Positions 1 through 8,194 are shown, counted from the stretch's first letter. The stretch: 64,000 nucleotides of DNA from JAUILH01 sp964230215 (GCA_964230215.1 CAXRGQ010000016.1:124001-188000), one strand, 5' to 3'. Made by a program: numbers and translations. The notes: generated by a model from the letters alone, not told the origin.

Positions 1-306
1 TGATGGATGATTAAAGTCCAGTGTGAAAATTACTGAGGCAGATGAAATCAAATCTGTCGTCTTATCAATATGATCACTAGCAACTATGACATCATCAATG
101 CCCTCCATCCATGATAAGAAATCAGGATAATTATCGGGAACAATTACATGATAATCGCAAGCATACTTGCTACTTAGAATCCCTTTGAGGGCCAGACATG
201 AGCCAATTGCATCCCCGTCAGGCGACTTATGCCCAATTATAACAACTGAACTTGCGTAGGACAGCACATTTTCAACTTCTCTTATCTTATTTATTTCGAA
301 CACCAT
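1..306 (-). CDS. nrnA: NrnA-like DHH-family phosphoesterase, N-terminal part
   Basis: Partial gene running off the left edge; 102 codons are visible from the ATG at 306. The translation contains HKSPDGDAIGS at about residues 24-34, the first metal-binding motif of DHH phosphoesterases, and LDFNH near residue 96, which matches the second (DxN/DHH-type) motif. Proteins of this family in Bacteroidota are NrnA-type enzymes that degrade short RNA oligonucleotides and pAp in the cytoplasm. A strong terminator lies just upstream (321-348), so the gene is probably transcribed from its own promoter; TACTTTTA sits 5 bases before the ATG, one base off the local promoter consensus and inside the terminator T-run. 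The family is clear from the motifs; the exact substrate is inferred. Confidence 0.85.
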   Translation of the reverse strand, partial: MVFEINKIREVENVLSYASSVVIIGHKSPDGDAIGSCLALKGILSSKYACDYHVIVPDNYPDFLSWMEGIDDVIVASDHIDKTTDLISSASVIFTLDFNHPS

Positions 307-320
307 ATTTGTAAAAGTAA

Positions 321-348
321 AAAACCCTCCTGTTTCCAGGAGGGTTTT
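321..348 (-). terminator. Rho-independent terminator after the 370-942 gene
   Basis: A perfect 12-bp inverted repeat (arms 321-332 and 337-348, loop of 4) is followed in the minus direction by a T-rich run. It lies directly downstream of the stop at 370 and upstream of nrnA. Confidence 0.9.
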
Positions 349-369
349 CATATGTTAATTCTTTATCGA

Positions 370-942
370 CTAGAAGCCGCCACCGCCTTCCGTCTCAACT
401 TTTTCTCCTCCTTTAAAACCAGAGCGAACACCTTTTTGATGTTGAACAAGAACCCCAACACAAATTACGTCAGAAGCTTTTAACTTTCTGCCTCTTCCAC
501 CTTCAGATGGTCCATCTGGAACTGTAACTCTTAAGAAAATCTTTTTAGTTCCGTCTGCCTGAATTTCAAATGACTGAGCCATTTCGTCTTCTCTATTAGT
601 GTAACGGCTTTCTTTTTCCTTTACATATCCCATTCTTCTTTTCTCTGGAATATATTTTCTAACCGTTTTTTCAGTAAACATTTCAACCACGATTTGGCCA
701 TCTAACTCAGGATTGTTAGCACAGAAGCTAAATCTATAATCAATTCCATCATAAATAATCAAACTGATTTCGTGAGTTTCACCTGCAGCAAACGTACCAC
801 TTTTAGATTGAGTAGATGTCTGCCATCCTTTATCTTTACCTCTATCACAGTAGGTATGCTCGTCTCTACACGATTGAGCATTTACAGCGTTAGTACCTAG
901 AAAAGCAAAGAGTAGTAATGATATTTTAACACTTAATTTCAT
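370..942 (-). CDS. Exported protein of unknown function
   Basis: 190 residues with a typical signal peptide (about residues 1-22, cleavage after VNA). The mature part has an early Cys pair (C25, C32), then a stretch that reads like a compact beta-sandwich (GETHEISLIIYDGIDYRFSF) and a glycine-rich C-terminus. I do not recognise a named domain. From memory, secreted proteins with a Cys-Cys-GW start and a DYRFS-type strand recur in Bacteroidota, but this was not checked. It starts 10 bases after the stop of the lipoprotein gene at 953-1870 and is followed by a terminator, so the two form a two-gene operon. The product is probably periplasmic or surface-located. Confidence 0.7.
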   Translation of the reverse strand: MKLSVKISLLLFAFLGTNAVNAQSCRDEHTYCDRGKDKGWQTSTQSKSGTFAAGETHEISLIIYDGIDYRFSFCANNPELDGQIVVEMFTEKTVRKYIPEKRRMGYVKEKESRYTNREDEMAQSFEIQADGTKKIFLRVTVPDGPSEGGRGRKLKASDVICVGVLVQHQKGVRSGFKGGEKVETEGGGGF

Positions 943-952
943 AGTAATAATT

Positions 953-1870
953 TTATTGTCCGTTTACGATGGTTTCTCTCATCTCCCCTATCTTTTCAAC
1001 AATCGTACCAAAGCTCTCCTTGTTTAACACGACCTTATCTCCACCACCTAATATGATTTTACCGTTTTCATCACGCTGGCTGCTAGATTCAGCATTTTGA
1101 ATGTTATCATAATAAATAGTAATTAGCTCACCTAAATCTTCTAACCATGGTTCTAATGATGGGTTTGATTCAGCAGAAACTGACACATGCTCTAGAATAC
1201 TTTCAAGAACATCTTTCTGTGCTGCTATCTCATCAATTAATTCATTGTTATCAGAGAAATCACCAACTAAATTGGTTACAATATGCATACTTTCAACCCA
1301 TCCTCCAACAAGCATAAGTGAAAGTACATCACCTTTATTCTCTTCTTCTAAGTAATTGTATGCGTTGTCATAAATCTCAGTTGAATATGTGTAAAGCGAA
1401 TCTGAATTATCGCCATTATCTCCAAACTTCTCCATGATCTCTGCAGAGAATATTGCTGAAATTGACAAATCCTTTGCGATACCTTCCAGAGTTGTAAAAT
1501 ACTGAACGGTTTCTGCATTCTGACCGTAATTCATCATGTATGCTAAATCCGAGAAATAAACACCAAAGTTCATTGCCTTAGATGCGCTTGTTTCGTACTT
1601 CTCAGCATTATCAACGGAATTAACCAGTTCCATGTCAGCCTGTCCACCAATTTTCTTGATTACCTCAAAAAACATATTTGGCGTTGGAAGTCTGTGATCT
1701 ATCTTTCCTCCATCTGTCTCTGGAATAGAATCGTTAGTCTCATCCTCATCCGTCTTCTTAACAACTTTTTGCTTCTCTTTTCCCTCTGAGTCATCTCCTC
1801 CACCACATGACGCCATAAATAATGCGCCTGTCATAGTTAACGCTCCGAATAATGCTAGCTTTTTATTCAT
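953..1870 (-). CDS. Lipoprotein of unknown function
   Basis: 305 residues from the ATG at 1870. An upstream in-frame TTG at 1894 overlaps the promoter element at 1892-1899 and is not a credible start. The N-terminus is a lipoprotein signal (hydrophobic stretch ending FMASC), followed by a charged Asp/Glu/Lys linker of about 40 residues and then a helix-rich domain (about residues 60-290) with many Asn, Glu and Tyr residues. No catalytic motif is visible. It leads an operon with the exported protein at 370-942. The pattern PTPNMFFEVIKKIGG followed by an NAEKYETSASKAMNFGVYFS-like helix resembles, from memory, a Bacteroidota-restricted family without assigned function. Confidence 0.72.
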   Translation of the reverse strand: MNKKLALFGALTMTGALFMASCGGGDDSEGKEKQKVVKKTDEDETNDSIPETDGGKIDHRLPTPNMFFEVIKKIGGQADMELVNSVDNAEKYETSASKAMNFGVYFSDLAYMMNYGQNAETVQYFTTLEGIAKDLSISAIFSAEIMEKFGDNGDNSDSLYTYSTEIYDNAYNYLEEENKGDVLSLMLVGGWVESMHIVTNLVGDFSDNNELIDEIAAQKDVLESILEHVSVSAESNPSLEPWLEDLGELITIYYDNIQNAESSSQRDENGKIILGGGDKVVLNKESFGTIVEKIGEMRETIVNGQ

Positions 1871-1891
1871 ACTATACTTTTTCTTGTTCAA

Positions 1892-1899
1892 CAAAAATA
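1892..1899 (-). promoter_or_regulatory. -7 promoter element for the 953-1870 lipoprotein
   Basis: TATTTTTG on the minus strand, 21 bases before the ATG at 1870; exact match to the Bacteroidota consensus TAnnTTTG. Confidence 0.65.
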
Positions 1900-1981
1900 G
1901 AAAATATTTGATTCCTATTACGTTTTGCTGCTACCTCCTACGAAAAAAACAGAATAATGTTCGCTAAAAGTTAAATAGTTG

Positions 1982-1989
1982 TATTTTTG
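1982..1989 (+). promoter_or_regulatory. -7 promoter element for ndk
   Basis: TATTTTTG ending 18 bases before the ATG at 2008. It overlaps the alternative TTG start at 1987 and so rules that start out. Confidence 0.7.
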
Positions 1990-2007
1990 CGGCGAATTTT
2001 AGAAACT

Positions 2008-2427
2008 ATGGCAACAAATAGAACATTTACAATGATTAAGCCTGACGCCGTTGAAAACGGACACATTGGGGCAATTTTAGACATGATAACCAAAGCTGGC
2101 TTTGAGATTAAAGCGATGAAGTATACTCGTTTGAGTGAAGATCAAGCCAAAAAGTTTTATGAAGTTCACAGCGAGCGTCCATTTTATGGTGAGTTAGTGG
2201 AGTACATGACATCTGGACCTATCGTAGCAGCTATACTTGAAAAAGACAATGCTGTAGCTGATTTTAGAGCACTTATCGGAGCAACTGACCCAGCTGAGGC
2301 TGCAGAAGGCACTATCCGTAAACAATATGCCGAATCAAAAGGCCGTAACGCGGTACACGGTTCGGACAGCGACGAAAATGCTAAGATTGAAGGAGAATTC
2401 CATTTCTCTGCAGCAGAAGTATTTTAA
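2008..2427 (+). CDS. ndk: Nucleoside diphosphate kinase
   Basis: 139 residues, the usual length for the family. It transfers the gamma-phosphate from ATP to nucleoside diphosphates through a phosphohistidine. Visible signatures are RTFTMIKPDAV at the N-terminus and the active-site block NAVHGSDS with the catalytic His at about residue 117. The start was set at the ATG at 2008 because the promoter element at 1982-1989 overlaps the longer TTG version. The gene is monocistronic: its own promoter lies upstream and a hairpin terminator (2453-2478) lies downstream, facing the recF operon. Confidence 0.96.
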   Translation: MATNRTFTMIKPDAVENGHIGAILDMITKAGFEIKAMKYTRLSEDQAKKFYEVHSERPFYGELVEYMTSGPIVAAILEKDNAVADFRALIGATDPAEAAEGTIRKQYAESKGRNAVHGSDSDENAKIEGEFHFSAAEVF

Positions 2428-2452
2428 TTGCGAACTATTTATCCTGTTTATA

Positions 2453-2478
2453 CAAACGCTCGGCTTGCCGGGCGTTTG
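2453..2478 (+). terminator. Hairpin terminator between ndk and the DUF721 gene
   Basis: 11-bp stem with one T-G pair (arms 2453-2463 and 2468-2478, loop CTTG), followed by TTGTTT. It separates convergent genes and could serve both directions. Confidence 0.75.
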
Positions 2479-2482
2479 TTGT

Positions 2483-2779
2483 TTATGCCTTAAATTCAAT
2501 TGAGTCGATAAGCTCTTCCTCAAATTTCTTGTTGATATCGGCGATTAGTTTGTCCTTCGCATAAGAGAGCTCCTGTCTAAGCACCGATGACTCTAATTTA
2601 ATGGTCATACACTTATTAGTCAGTTTAACACTCTGCGTTTTTCTTGCAATCACATCCCCCATCATTTCTGCCCAATAGTGTGCCAAAGCTTTTTCTTTGT
2701 ACTTGGCAGATAATCTATGATCTTTTAAAAATCGATCAATCGCTTCTTTTAACGGTTCTAAATTTTCCTTACGCTTCAA
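2483..2779 (-). CDS. DUF721/DciA-like protein
   Basis: 98 residues, the length and composition of the DUF721 family, with HYWAEMMGDVIARKT in the first half and the helical LESSVLRQELSYAKDKLI block that typifies these proteins. Family members related to DciA help load the replicative helicase in bacteria that lack DnaC. The start overlaps the recF stop region by 11 bases, so the two are co-transcribed and probably translationally coupled. The recF-DUF721 order is common in Bacteroidota and supports a role in DNA replication or repair. The DciA function itself is inferred from family and context. Confidence 0.82.
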   Translation of the reverse strand: MKRKENLEPLKEAIDRFLKDHRLSAKYKEKALAHYWAEMMGDVIARKTQSVKLTNKCMTIKLESSVLRQELSYAKDKLIADINKKFEEELIDSIEFKA

Positions 2780-3875
2780 TTGCCCCTCCTTCTTTTATTG
2801 TGATGTCGTTACTAGATTTTCCGAGCTCCGTTAATATCTCAGGCACACGATTGGCGCTCGTGTCAGTTAAAAACACTTGACCATCCGCCTTATTGGTTAC
2901 TAATTTCAATAGTGCCATTACCCTATGCCGATCGAGCTTATCGAATACATCATCTAACATTAATATAGGCTCAACATCCATTTCCTCCAACATGTATTCA
3001 TAATACGCTAGTTTAAGTGCTAACAAATATGTTTTCTGCTGACCTTGTGAGCCAAATTTCTTTATAGAGTGCCCTTCAATAATAAATGCCAAATCATCTT
3101 TATGAATCCCCACATTGGTATATTGCGTTGCCCTGTCTTTATCTAGTGAAGATTTAAATTTTGATTCATATATAGTATCTGATATCTGTGATTCGTACAC
3201 TAACAGGACCTCTTCTTTTCCTTCTGATAGCGCTTCATGCATTATTCTAAAACGCGGAATCAATTGACTCTCAATAAAATTTTTTCGTGTTTGCCATATC
3301 AGTTTCCCATGATGAATTAATTGATCATCATAGAGATTTAGCAACTCCATATTGATTGACTTACCGTAATCAACAGACTTTAGGAGTGCATTACGTTGTT
3401 CTAAAACCTTATAATAGGCTACCAGGTTGCTCAGATAAGCTTTATCGACCTGAGATAAAATACTATCAATAAACTTTCTTCTTATTTCACTTCCTCCCAA
3501 AATCAAATTACTATCGTAAGGAGTAATCATCACGACGGGGTATCTTCCTATATGGTCAGACAGCTTATCATAATCGGCCTTGTTTCGTTTAAACACCTTT
3601 TTTCGGCCTTTTCGGACCGTACAAGTAATTTCGTCCTCGTCGTTTTTATTTGAAAAACAGCCTTGGACCATGAAATAGTCCTCACCAAACCTTATCGAAT
3701 GGCTGTCGATTGCATTGAAATAACTCTTACAAAACGATAACACATAGATAGCATCAAGTATTGTGGTTTTACCCTCACCATTGTCCCCAAGTATACAGTT
3801 TAAGCCCTTTTTAAAGCTTAAGTCTACCTGTTCGTAGTTTTTAAAATTCAATAATGATAGCTTGGATAAATGCAT
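2769..3875 (-). CDS. recF: DNA replication and repair protein RecF
   Basis: 368 residues, normal length. RecF is an SMC-like ATPase that acts with RecO and RecR to load RecA at single-strand gaps. The Walker A motif GDNGEGKTT is at residues 30-38, the signature-type GSQGQQKTYLLALKLA block follows near residue 275, and LMLDDVFDKLD is the Walker B/D-loop. N-terminal LSLLNFKNYEQ is typical. The -7 element TACTTTTG ends only 5 bases before the ATG, which predicts a very short or absent 5' leader. The downstream DUF721 gene overlaps it. Confidence 0.96.
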   Translation of the reverse strand: MHLSKLSLLNFKNYEQVDLSFKKGLNCILGDNGEGKTTILDAIYVLSFCKSYFNAIDSHSIRFGEDYFMVQGCFSNKNDEDEITCTVRKGRKKVFKRNKADYDKLSDHIGRYPVVMITPYDSNLILGGSEIRRKFIDSILSQVDKAYLSNLVAYYKVLEQRNALLKSVDYGKSINMELLNLYDDQLIHHGKLIWQTRKNFIESQLIPRFRIMHEALSEGKEEVLLVYESQISDTIYESKFKSSLDKDRATQYTNVGIHKDDLAFIIEGHSIKKFGSQGQQKTYLLALKLAYYEYMLEEMDVEPILMLDDVFDKLDRHRVMALLKLVTNKADGQVFLTDTSANRVPEILTELGKSSNDITIKEGGAIEA

Positions 3876-3880
3876 TATGT

Positions 3881-3888
3881 CAAAAGTA
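3881..3888 (-). promoter_or_regulatory. -7 promoter element for recF (start-proximal class)
   Basis: TACTTTTG on the minus strand with only 5 bases (ACATA) between it and the recF ATG. Confidence 0.65.
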
Positions 3889-3935
3889 CTGAATGCTTAG
3901 TGAATAAGATATCGTGATGTTATGAAAAAAAAGTA

Positions 3936-3943
3936 TATTTTTG
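3936..3943 (+). promoter_or_regulatory. -7 promoter element for the TPR-ribH operon
   Basis: TATTTTTG ending 23 bases before the ATG at 3967, divergent from the recF promoter. Confidence 0.65.
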
Positions 3944-3966
3944 CAAACTGTAAACTAATGTAACAC

Positions 3967-4692
3967 ATGGCGGACGAGAAAGAAAAAGCATTGAAAGACG
4001 ACGATTTGATGACACGCGCAGAGATTTGGATGCGTAACAACAAAAAGAGTCTAATAATAATTGGAGGATCGATAGTTGCAATTGTAGGTGGATTTTTTGC
4101 TTACAAATATTTTTTCATAGATAAACCGAATAAAGAGGCGGATGTGGCTATGTATGTTAGCAAGCCAAATGCTCAGTCTCCATTCTTTTACTACGAAAGA
4201 GATTCGTTTAGACTAGCGGCTGAAGGCAACCCTGCTGTTGGAACTAAAGGGATTCAATATATTCTTGATAAATACAAGAGTGCTGATGTAGCACCTGTAG
4301 CCGCATATATGTGGGGAATGTCTCACTTACATTTAGGAGCAGATAATTCTCAGAACTATGAAACGGCTATCACTTGGTTAGATGAAGTACAAGAGGAATT
4401 TGATGAAGATGAAATTCTTTTGACTACTCAAGCAATTGGTGCGCAAGGTGATGCTTACCTAGAACTTGGAGATTTAGAAAATGCTGTTGCAAAATATGAG
4501 GCTGCTGCATCAAGAAAACAAAATGTATTATTAACGCCTTATTATATGATGAAGGCAGCAATGGTACATGAAGAACTAGGTAATTGGGATAAAGCTTTAG
4601 ATTTCTACAAGACTATCAAAGCTGATTACAGAGATTCTGACCAAGCGCAGAACATAGAAAAATACATAGGTAGAGCCGAGCATAATATTTAA
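3967..4692 (+). CDS. Membrane-anchored tetratricopeptide repeat protein
   Basis: 241 residues. A charged cytoplasmic N-terminus (residues 1-27) is followed by one membrane segment (about 29-51, KSLIIIGGSIVAIVGGFFAY) and a helical domain with at least three TPR-like units (about 100-235, for example YLELGDLENAVAKYEAAASR and HEELGNWDKALDFYKTI). The architecture resembles YfgM-type ancillary proteins, which work with periplasmic chaperones, but that assignment is only structural. It is followed after one base by ribH, so the two share a transcript; no functional link between them is obvious. Confidence 0.85.
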   Translation: MADEKEKALKDDDLMTRAEIWMRNNKKSLIIIGGSIVAIVGGFFAYKYFFIDKPNKEADVAMYVSKPNAQSPFFYYERDSFRLAAEGNPAVGTKGIQYILDKYKSADVAPVAAYMWGMSHLHLGADNSQNYETAITWLDEVQEEFDEDEILLTTQAIGAQGDAYLELGDLENAVAKYEAAASRKQNVLLTPYYMMKAAMVHEELGNWDKALDFYKTIKADYRDSDQAQNIEKYIGRAEHNI

Positions 4693-4693
4693 T

Positions 4694-5173
4694 ATGGCAA
4701 CGGCAGCCCAAAATCTTTCGGACTTTTCATTTAATGGTGACCCTTCTAGCTACAGGGTTGGCTTGGTAGTTTCTGAATGGAATTATCAAATTACTGGTAA
4801 CCTTCTAAACGGTGCCAAACAAGCATTGTTAGATGCCGGAGTAAAGGAAGAGAATATTCATATCGACCATGTGCCAGGAACTTATGAACTAGCCTTAGGT
4901 AGCCAGCTTCTATTTGACACTGTTGACTTAGATGGTATTGTAGCAATAGGATCTGTTGTTCAAGGAGAAACTAAACACTTTGATTTTGTGTGTGAAGCCG
5001 CAACGCAAGGAATAATGCGCGTTGGTCTTGATAACAAAAAGCCTGTGGTATTCTGTGTCTTAACCGACAACACCATGCAACAAGCTATAGATAGAAGTGG
5101 TGGCAAACATGGCAACAAGGGAATTGAATGTGCTGTTGCTTGCCTAAAAATGATTCAGAAAAAGAAAAGATAG
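4694..5173 (+). CDS. ribH: 6,7-dimethyl-8-ribityllumazine synthase
   Basis: 159 residues, normal length. It condenses the aminopyrimidine intermediate with dihydroxybutanone phosphate in riboflavin synthesis, forming icosahedral or pentameric assemblies in the cytosol. Diagnostic segments are VSEWNYQITGNLLNGA near the N-terminus, VPGTYELALGSQ, GSVVQGETKHFDFV with the catalytic-region His, and GKHGNKGIECAVACLKM near the C-terminus. It begins one base after the stop of the TPR gene. Its stop lies 4 bases from that of the convergent helicase gene. Confidence 0.96.
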   Translation: MATAAQNLSDFSFNGDPSSYRVGLVVSEWNYQITGNLLNGAKQALLDAGVKEENIHIDHVPGTYELALGSQLLFDTVDLDGIVAIGSVVQGETKHFDFVCEAATQGIMRVGLDNKKPVVFCVLTDNTMQQAIDRSGGKHGNKGIECAVACLKMIQKKKR

Positions 5174-5187
5174 ACGCTTAACGTCTA
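5171..5187. repeat. Short inverted repeat across two convergent stop codons
   Basis: TAGACG (5171-5176) and CGTCTA (5182-5187) flank CTTAA. The element contains both the ribH TAG and the helicase TAA. It lacks a T-run, so a terminator role is uncertain. Confidence 0.4.
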
Positions 5188-6875
5188 CCCCCTCTTCCAC
5201 CATGTCTTTTACCGCCACCGCTGCGTCTTTTACCGCCGCCACCGGATTTTCTTAGTTCAGTTTCTTCGACAACAAAGGTTTTACCTTCATAGTCTTTGCC
5301 TTTCATTCCTGGTATGATTTTACCAGCAATAGCTTCATTCACTTCAAAGAAGGAAAATCCACCCATCACTTCTATACGACCTAAATCTTTACTGTCAACA
5401 CCAGAACTAGAGCACACCAACCTTACTAAAGCACCTTTATTTAGGTTTTGCTTTTCTCCAAGATTAATAAAGAAACGCTTTTTAGGGCCATCCAGGTTTC
5501 TATTCTGTTTACCTCCATCGCGTTCACGACCTTTACTTTCCTTATCTGACTTACTCGCGTTTAAATCGCTAGAGTTTTTATAGTACTCGATAAATCTGTT
5601 GAATTCGGCTGCAATAAATTTCATCACTACCTCTTCAGCCGTCATATCCTGGAACTTATCGTAAATAATGTCCCAATACTTCTCAAGTTCCTTTTCGTTG
5701 ACCTTTGTAGCCGCTACTCTTTCAATAAGCGCCATCATTTGGTTTTCACGAATCAAATCTGCACTCGGAATTTCGCTCTTCTTAATTTCAGTTTTGATGA
5801 TTTTCTCAATCTGCTTGATCTTGTAGTTTTCACGCGTATTAATTAAAACCAAAGACATACCAGATTTACCAGCTCTTGCCGTTCTACCAGATCTATGGGT
5901 GTAATTTTCTACATCATCAGGCAGATTATAATGTATTACATGCGATACACTGTCTACGTCAATACCTCTTGCTGCTACATCCGTAGCTACTAATATTTTT
6001 ACCGTGCGCTCTCTAAACTTTTTCATCGCTGAGTCACGCTGTGCTTGAGAAAGATCTCCGTGCAATGCAACTACATCATAGCCTTCTTTCTCCAGCTTTT
6101 CGCTTACCATTCCGGTTTCTCGTTTAGTACGACAGAATATAAGTCCGAAAATATCTGGATAGAAGTCTAACAATCGTTTTAAAGCTAAGTAGCGATCACG
6201 CTCCTTCACCATAAAATATTGATGCTCGATATTCTTAGCAGAACTATTTGCTGTTCCCACAGTCACCTCAAACGGGTTATTCATGTAGTTCTTAGCGATA
6301 TTCCGAACCTCTTTTGGCATGGTAGCTGAAAACAGCCATGTCGTTTTACTTTTAGGTGTTTGCTCTAAGATAAAGTCGATATCCTCTTTGAAGCCCATGT
6401 TAAGCATTTCATCTGCCTCATCTAGCACTGCAATTTGAATTGTGTCTAGCTTAATAGCTTTACGCTTAATTAAATCAACTAACCTACCAGGTGTTGCAAC
6501 AATGATTTGTGCGCCTTTTTTTATCGCTCTAATTTGATTATCGATACTGGCGCCGCCATATACTGCTACAATGTTTGGTCTGTCATGAAATTTTGTAAAG
6601 GACATAAAGTCCTTTGAAATCTGATTACAAAGCTCGCGTGTAGGGCAAATTATAAGCCCTTGGGTGTCTTTCGACGAAAAATCAACTAACTGCACCATTG
6701 GTAAACCAAAGGCAGCAGTCTTTCCTGTTCCTGTTTGAGCAAGTCCGATGAAGTCGTTCTCACTTTCTAGTAGATAAGGAATTGCTTTTTCTTGTATTTC
6801 TGATGGCTCTTCGAATCCTAAAGCCGTGATAGCCTTGAGAATAGAATCGTTTAGGCCAAGTTCATTAAATGTCAT
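5178..6875 (-). CDS. DEAD-box RNA helicase with DbpA-type RNA-binding domain
   Basis: 565 residues. ATP-dependent RNA helicase of the DeaD/CshA group, likely acting in ribosome assembly or RNA turnover. Motifs in order are the Q motif region, AQTGTGKTAAFGLP (motif I), PTRELCNQ (Ia), LDEADEML (II), LFSATMP (III), IFCRTKRE (IV), ATDVAARGIDVD (V) and YTHRSGRTARAG (VI). A DbpA-like RRM fold occupies about residues 465-540. The tail is rich in Gly, Arg and Lys (about 543-565), a typical nonspecific RNA-binding end. The promoter element TACCTTTG lies 17 bases before the start. The product is cytoplasmic. Confidence 0.94.
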   Translation of the reverse strand: MTFNELGLNDSILKAITALGFEEPSEIQEKAIPYLLESENDFIGLAQTGTGKTAAFGLPMVQLVDFSSKDTQGLIICPTRELCNQISKDFMSFTKFHDRPNIVAVYGGASIDNQIRAIKKGAQIIVATPGRLVDLIKRKAIKLDTIQIAVLDEADEMLNMGFKEDIDFILEQTPKSKTTWLFSATMPKEVRNIAKNYMNNPFEVTVGTANSSAKNIEHQYFMVKERDRYLALKRLLDFYPDIFGLIFCRTKRETGMVSEKLEKEGYDVVALHGDLSQAQRDSAMKKFRERTVKILVATDVAARGIDVDSVSHVIHYNLPDDVENYTHRSGRTARAGKSGMSLVLINTRENYKIKQIEKIIKTEIKKSEIPSADLIRENQMMALIERVAATKVNEKELEKYWDIIYDKFQDMTAEEVVMKFIAAEFNRFIEYYKNSSDLNASKSDKESKGRERDGGKQNRNLDGPKKRFFINLGEKQNLNKGALVRLVCSSSGVDSKDLGRIEVMGGFSFFEVNEAIAGKIIPGMKGKDYEGKTFVVEETELRKSGGGGKRRSGGGKRHGGRGGRR

Positions 6876-6892
6876 ATATATTTATTAGGCCG

Positions 6893-6900
6893 CAAAGGTA
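6893..6900 (-). promoter_or_regulatory. -7 promoter element for the DEAD-box helicase gene
   Basis: TACCTTTG on the minus strand, 17 bases before the ATG at 6875. Confidence 0.65.
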
Positions 6901-7081
6901 GTGAATTTGTAAGAAGCAGTGTTGAAAAACTATTATCAAGGTTAATAAGATGTATTATCACCTCAAATTACGCCCAAATAAAAACTTAACATTGGGCTAC
7001 AACTCTTACTGCGACTTTACTACAAAGCAATACTTATGCCTGTCAAAAAAAACTTAACATAACGTTCCCGATACTTATCCT

Positions 7082-7089
7082 TAACTTTG
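7082..7089 (+). promoter_or_regulatory. -7 promoter element for the histone H1-like gene
   Basis: TAACTTTG, 22 bases before the ATG at 7112. A 13-bp direct repeat (AAAAACTTAACAT at 6980-6992 and 7048-7060) lies upstream. Confidence 0.6.
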
Positions 7090-7111
7090 ACGTAACATTA
7101 GAACATATATT

Positions 7112-7345
7112 ATGGCAAAAGTAAAAAAGTTAAAAAAGGCTTTGAAAAAAGCGAAAGCAGAAGTAAAATCAAGAAAAAAAGCAGTTAAAAAGGCAAAATC
7201 GAAACTTAAAGACCTAAAAAAAGGTAAAGCAAAGAAAAAAGCTGTTTTGAAACTAGTTAAGACAACGAAGACTAAAAAGAAAGCAGTAAATAAGGCTGAA
7301 AAGAAAGTTTCAGCTGCTAAAAAAGCAGTAAAAAAAGCTAGTTAA
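7112..7345 (+). CDS. Lysine-rich histone H1-like protein
   Basis: 77 residues, of which 35 are Lys and 14 Ala, with only a few acidic residues. There are no aromatic residues and no Cys. The sequence has repeats of the KKA/KKAK type and reads as a long basic helix, like the C-terminal tail of histone H1 or chlamydial Hc1, which bind DNA nonspecifically and compact it. A DNA- or RNA-binding role is therefore inferred from composition, not from a domain. The gene has its own promoter element (7082-7089) and a strong downstream terminator (7386-7416), so it is monocistronic and probably well expressed. The coding sequence is real rather than low-complexity noise because frame, promoter and terminator agree. 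Confidence 0.8.
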   Translation: MAKVKKLKKALKKAKAEVKSRKKAVKKAKSKLKDLKKGKAKKKAVLKLVKTTKTKKKAVNKAEKKVSAAKKAVKKAS

Positions 7346-7385
7346 GGTGTTATCAAGATAACTTATTAAGTTATCGTTTCAATAG

Positions 7386-7416
7386 AAGCCCTGTGCATTG
7401 AATGTACAGGGCTTTT
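7386..7416 (+). terminator. Rho-independent terminator after the H1-like gene
   Basis: Stem of 13 pairs with one G-T (arms 7386-7398 and 7402-7414) followed by a T4 run. It lies upstream of the terC start at 7453. Confidence 0.88.
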
Positions 7417-7452
7417 CATTTGTATTATGTGCGAATTAACTACATTTACCAT

Positions 7453-8190
7453 ATGGAAATATTTTTGGAGTTCGGCACCTGGATAGCATTGCTAACATTG
7501 GTTTTTCTGGAGGTAATCTTAGGAATCGACAACATCATATTTATATCTATTGTAACTGATAGATTACCTGAAGAACAGCAGGACAAAGCAAGATACATAG
7601 GCTTAGCGCTCGCTCTAATTATGAGGCTAATCTTGTTAGCATGTATATCTTACATCATTGGATTTACGGAACCAATTCTCACAATAGACATGTCCTTATT
7701 AGGTAACTCCATATTCCATGAAGTTAGCCTACGTGATTTAATACTATTAGCGGGTGGATTATTCCTAGTCGCGAAATCCACTTCAGAGATATTCAAAATT
7801 ATGGAGGGTGCGCACGATGATGGGAATACAAAAAAACCAAGCTCAATGGTAAATGTCATCATTCAAATAATTCTACTTGATATCGTGTTCAGTTTTGATA
7901 GTATTCTTACGGCTATTGGCTTGGTGGACGAGATCTTAATAATGATGATTGCCGTGGTTATAGCTATGATAATCATGGTAGTATTCCTTAAATCTATCTC
8001 CGGGTTCATTTCAAAAAATCCCTCGATTCAAATTTTAGCTTTGGCGTTTTTAATTCTTATTGGTGTAACGCTCACCATGGAAGCCTTCCACAACGAAATA
8101 CCGAAAGGCTATATTTATTTCTCAGTTATCTTTTCGCTTATAGTCGAATTGATCAATAAGCGCGCAAGAAAGAAAAGTAAACAGGAATAA
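7453..8190 (+). CDS. TerC family integral membrane protein
   Basis: 245 residues from the ATG at 7453. A longer version starting at 7402 would begin inside the terminator hairpin and is rejected. About seven hydrophobic segments are visible. The two signature repeats are EVILGIDNIIFISI (near residue 20) and LDIVFSFDSILTAIG (near 140), each with the buried Asp residues that mark TerC/Alx proteins. Family members are linked to manganese export, metal homeostasis and tellurite resistance. No ter operon partner is nearby, so a role in metal homeostasis is more likely than tellurite resistance. Confidence 0.9.
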   Translation: MEIFLEFGTWIALLTLVFLEVILGIDNIIFISIVTDRLPEEQQDKARYIGLALALIMRLILLACISYIIGFTEPILTIDMSLLGNSIFHEVSLRDLILLAGGLFLVAKSTSEIFKIMEGAHDDGNTKKPSSMVNVIIQIILLDIVFSFDSILTAIGLVDEILIMMIAVVIAMIIMVVFLKSISGFISKNPSIQILALAFLILIGVTLTMEAFHNEIPKGYIYFSVIFSLIVELINKRARKKSKQE

Positions 8191-8194
8191 AAAA

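Noticed and set aside
2335..2523. Minus-strand frame antisense to ndk and the DUF721 gene end
   Set aside because: It crosses the ndk terminator and lies opposite the conserved ndk C-terminus.
5171..5187. Terminator between ribH and the helicase gene
   Set aside because: The stem is only 6 bp and no T-run follows in either direction.
7402..7452. N-terminal extension of TerC
   Set aside because: The longer start lies inside a strong terminator hairpin; the 7453 start gives the normal family N-terminus.
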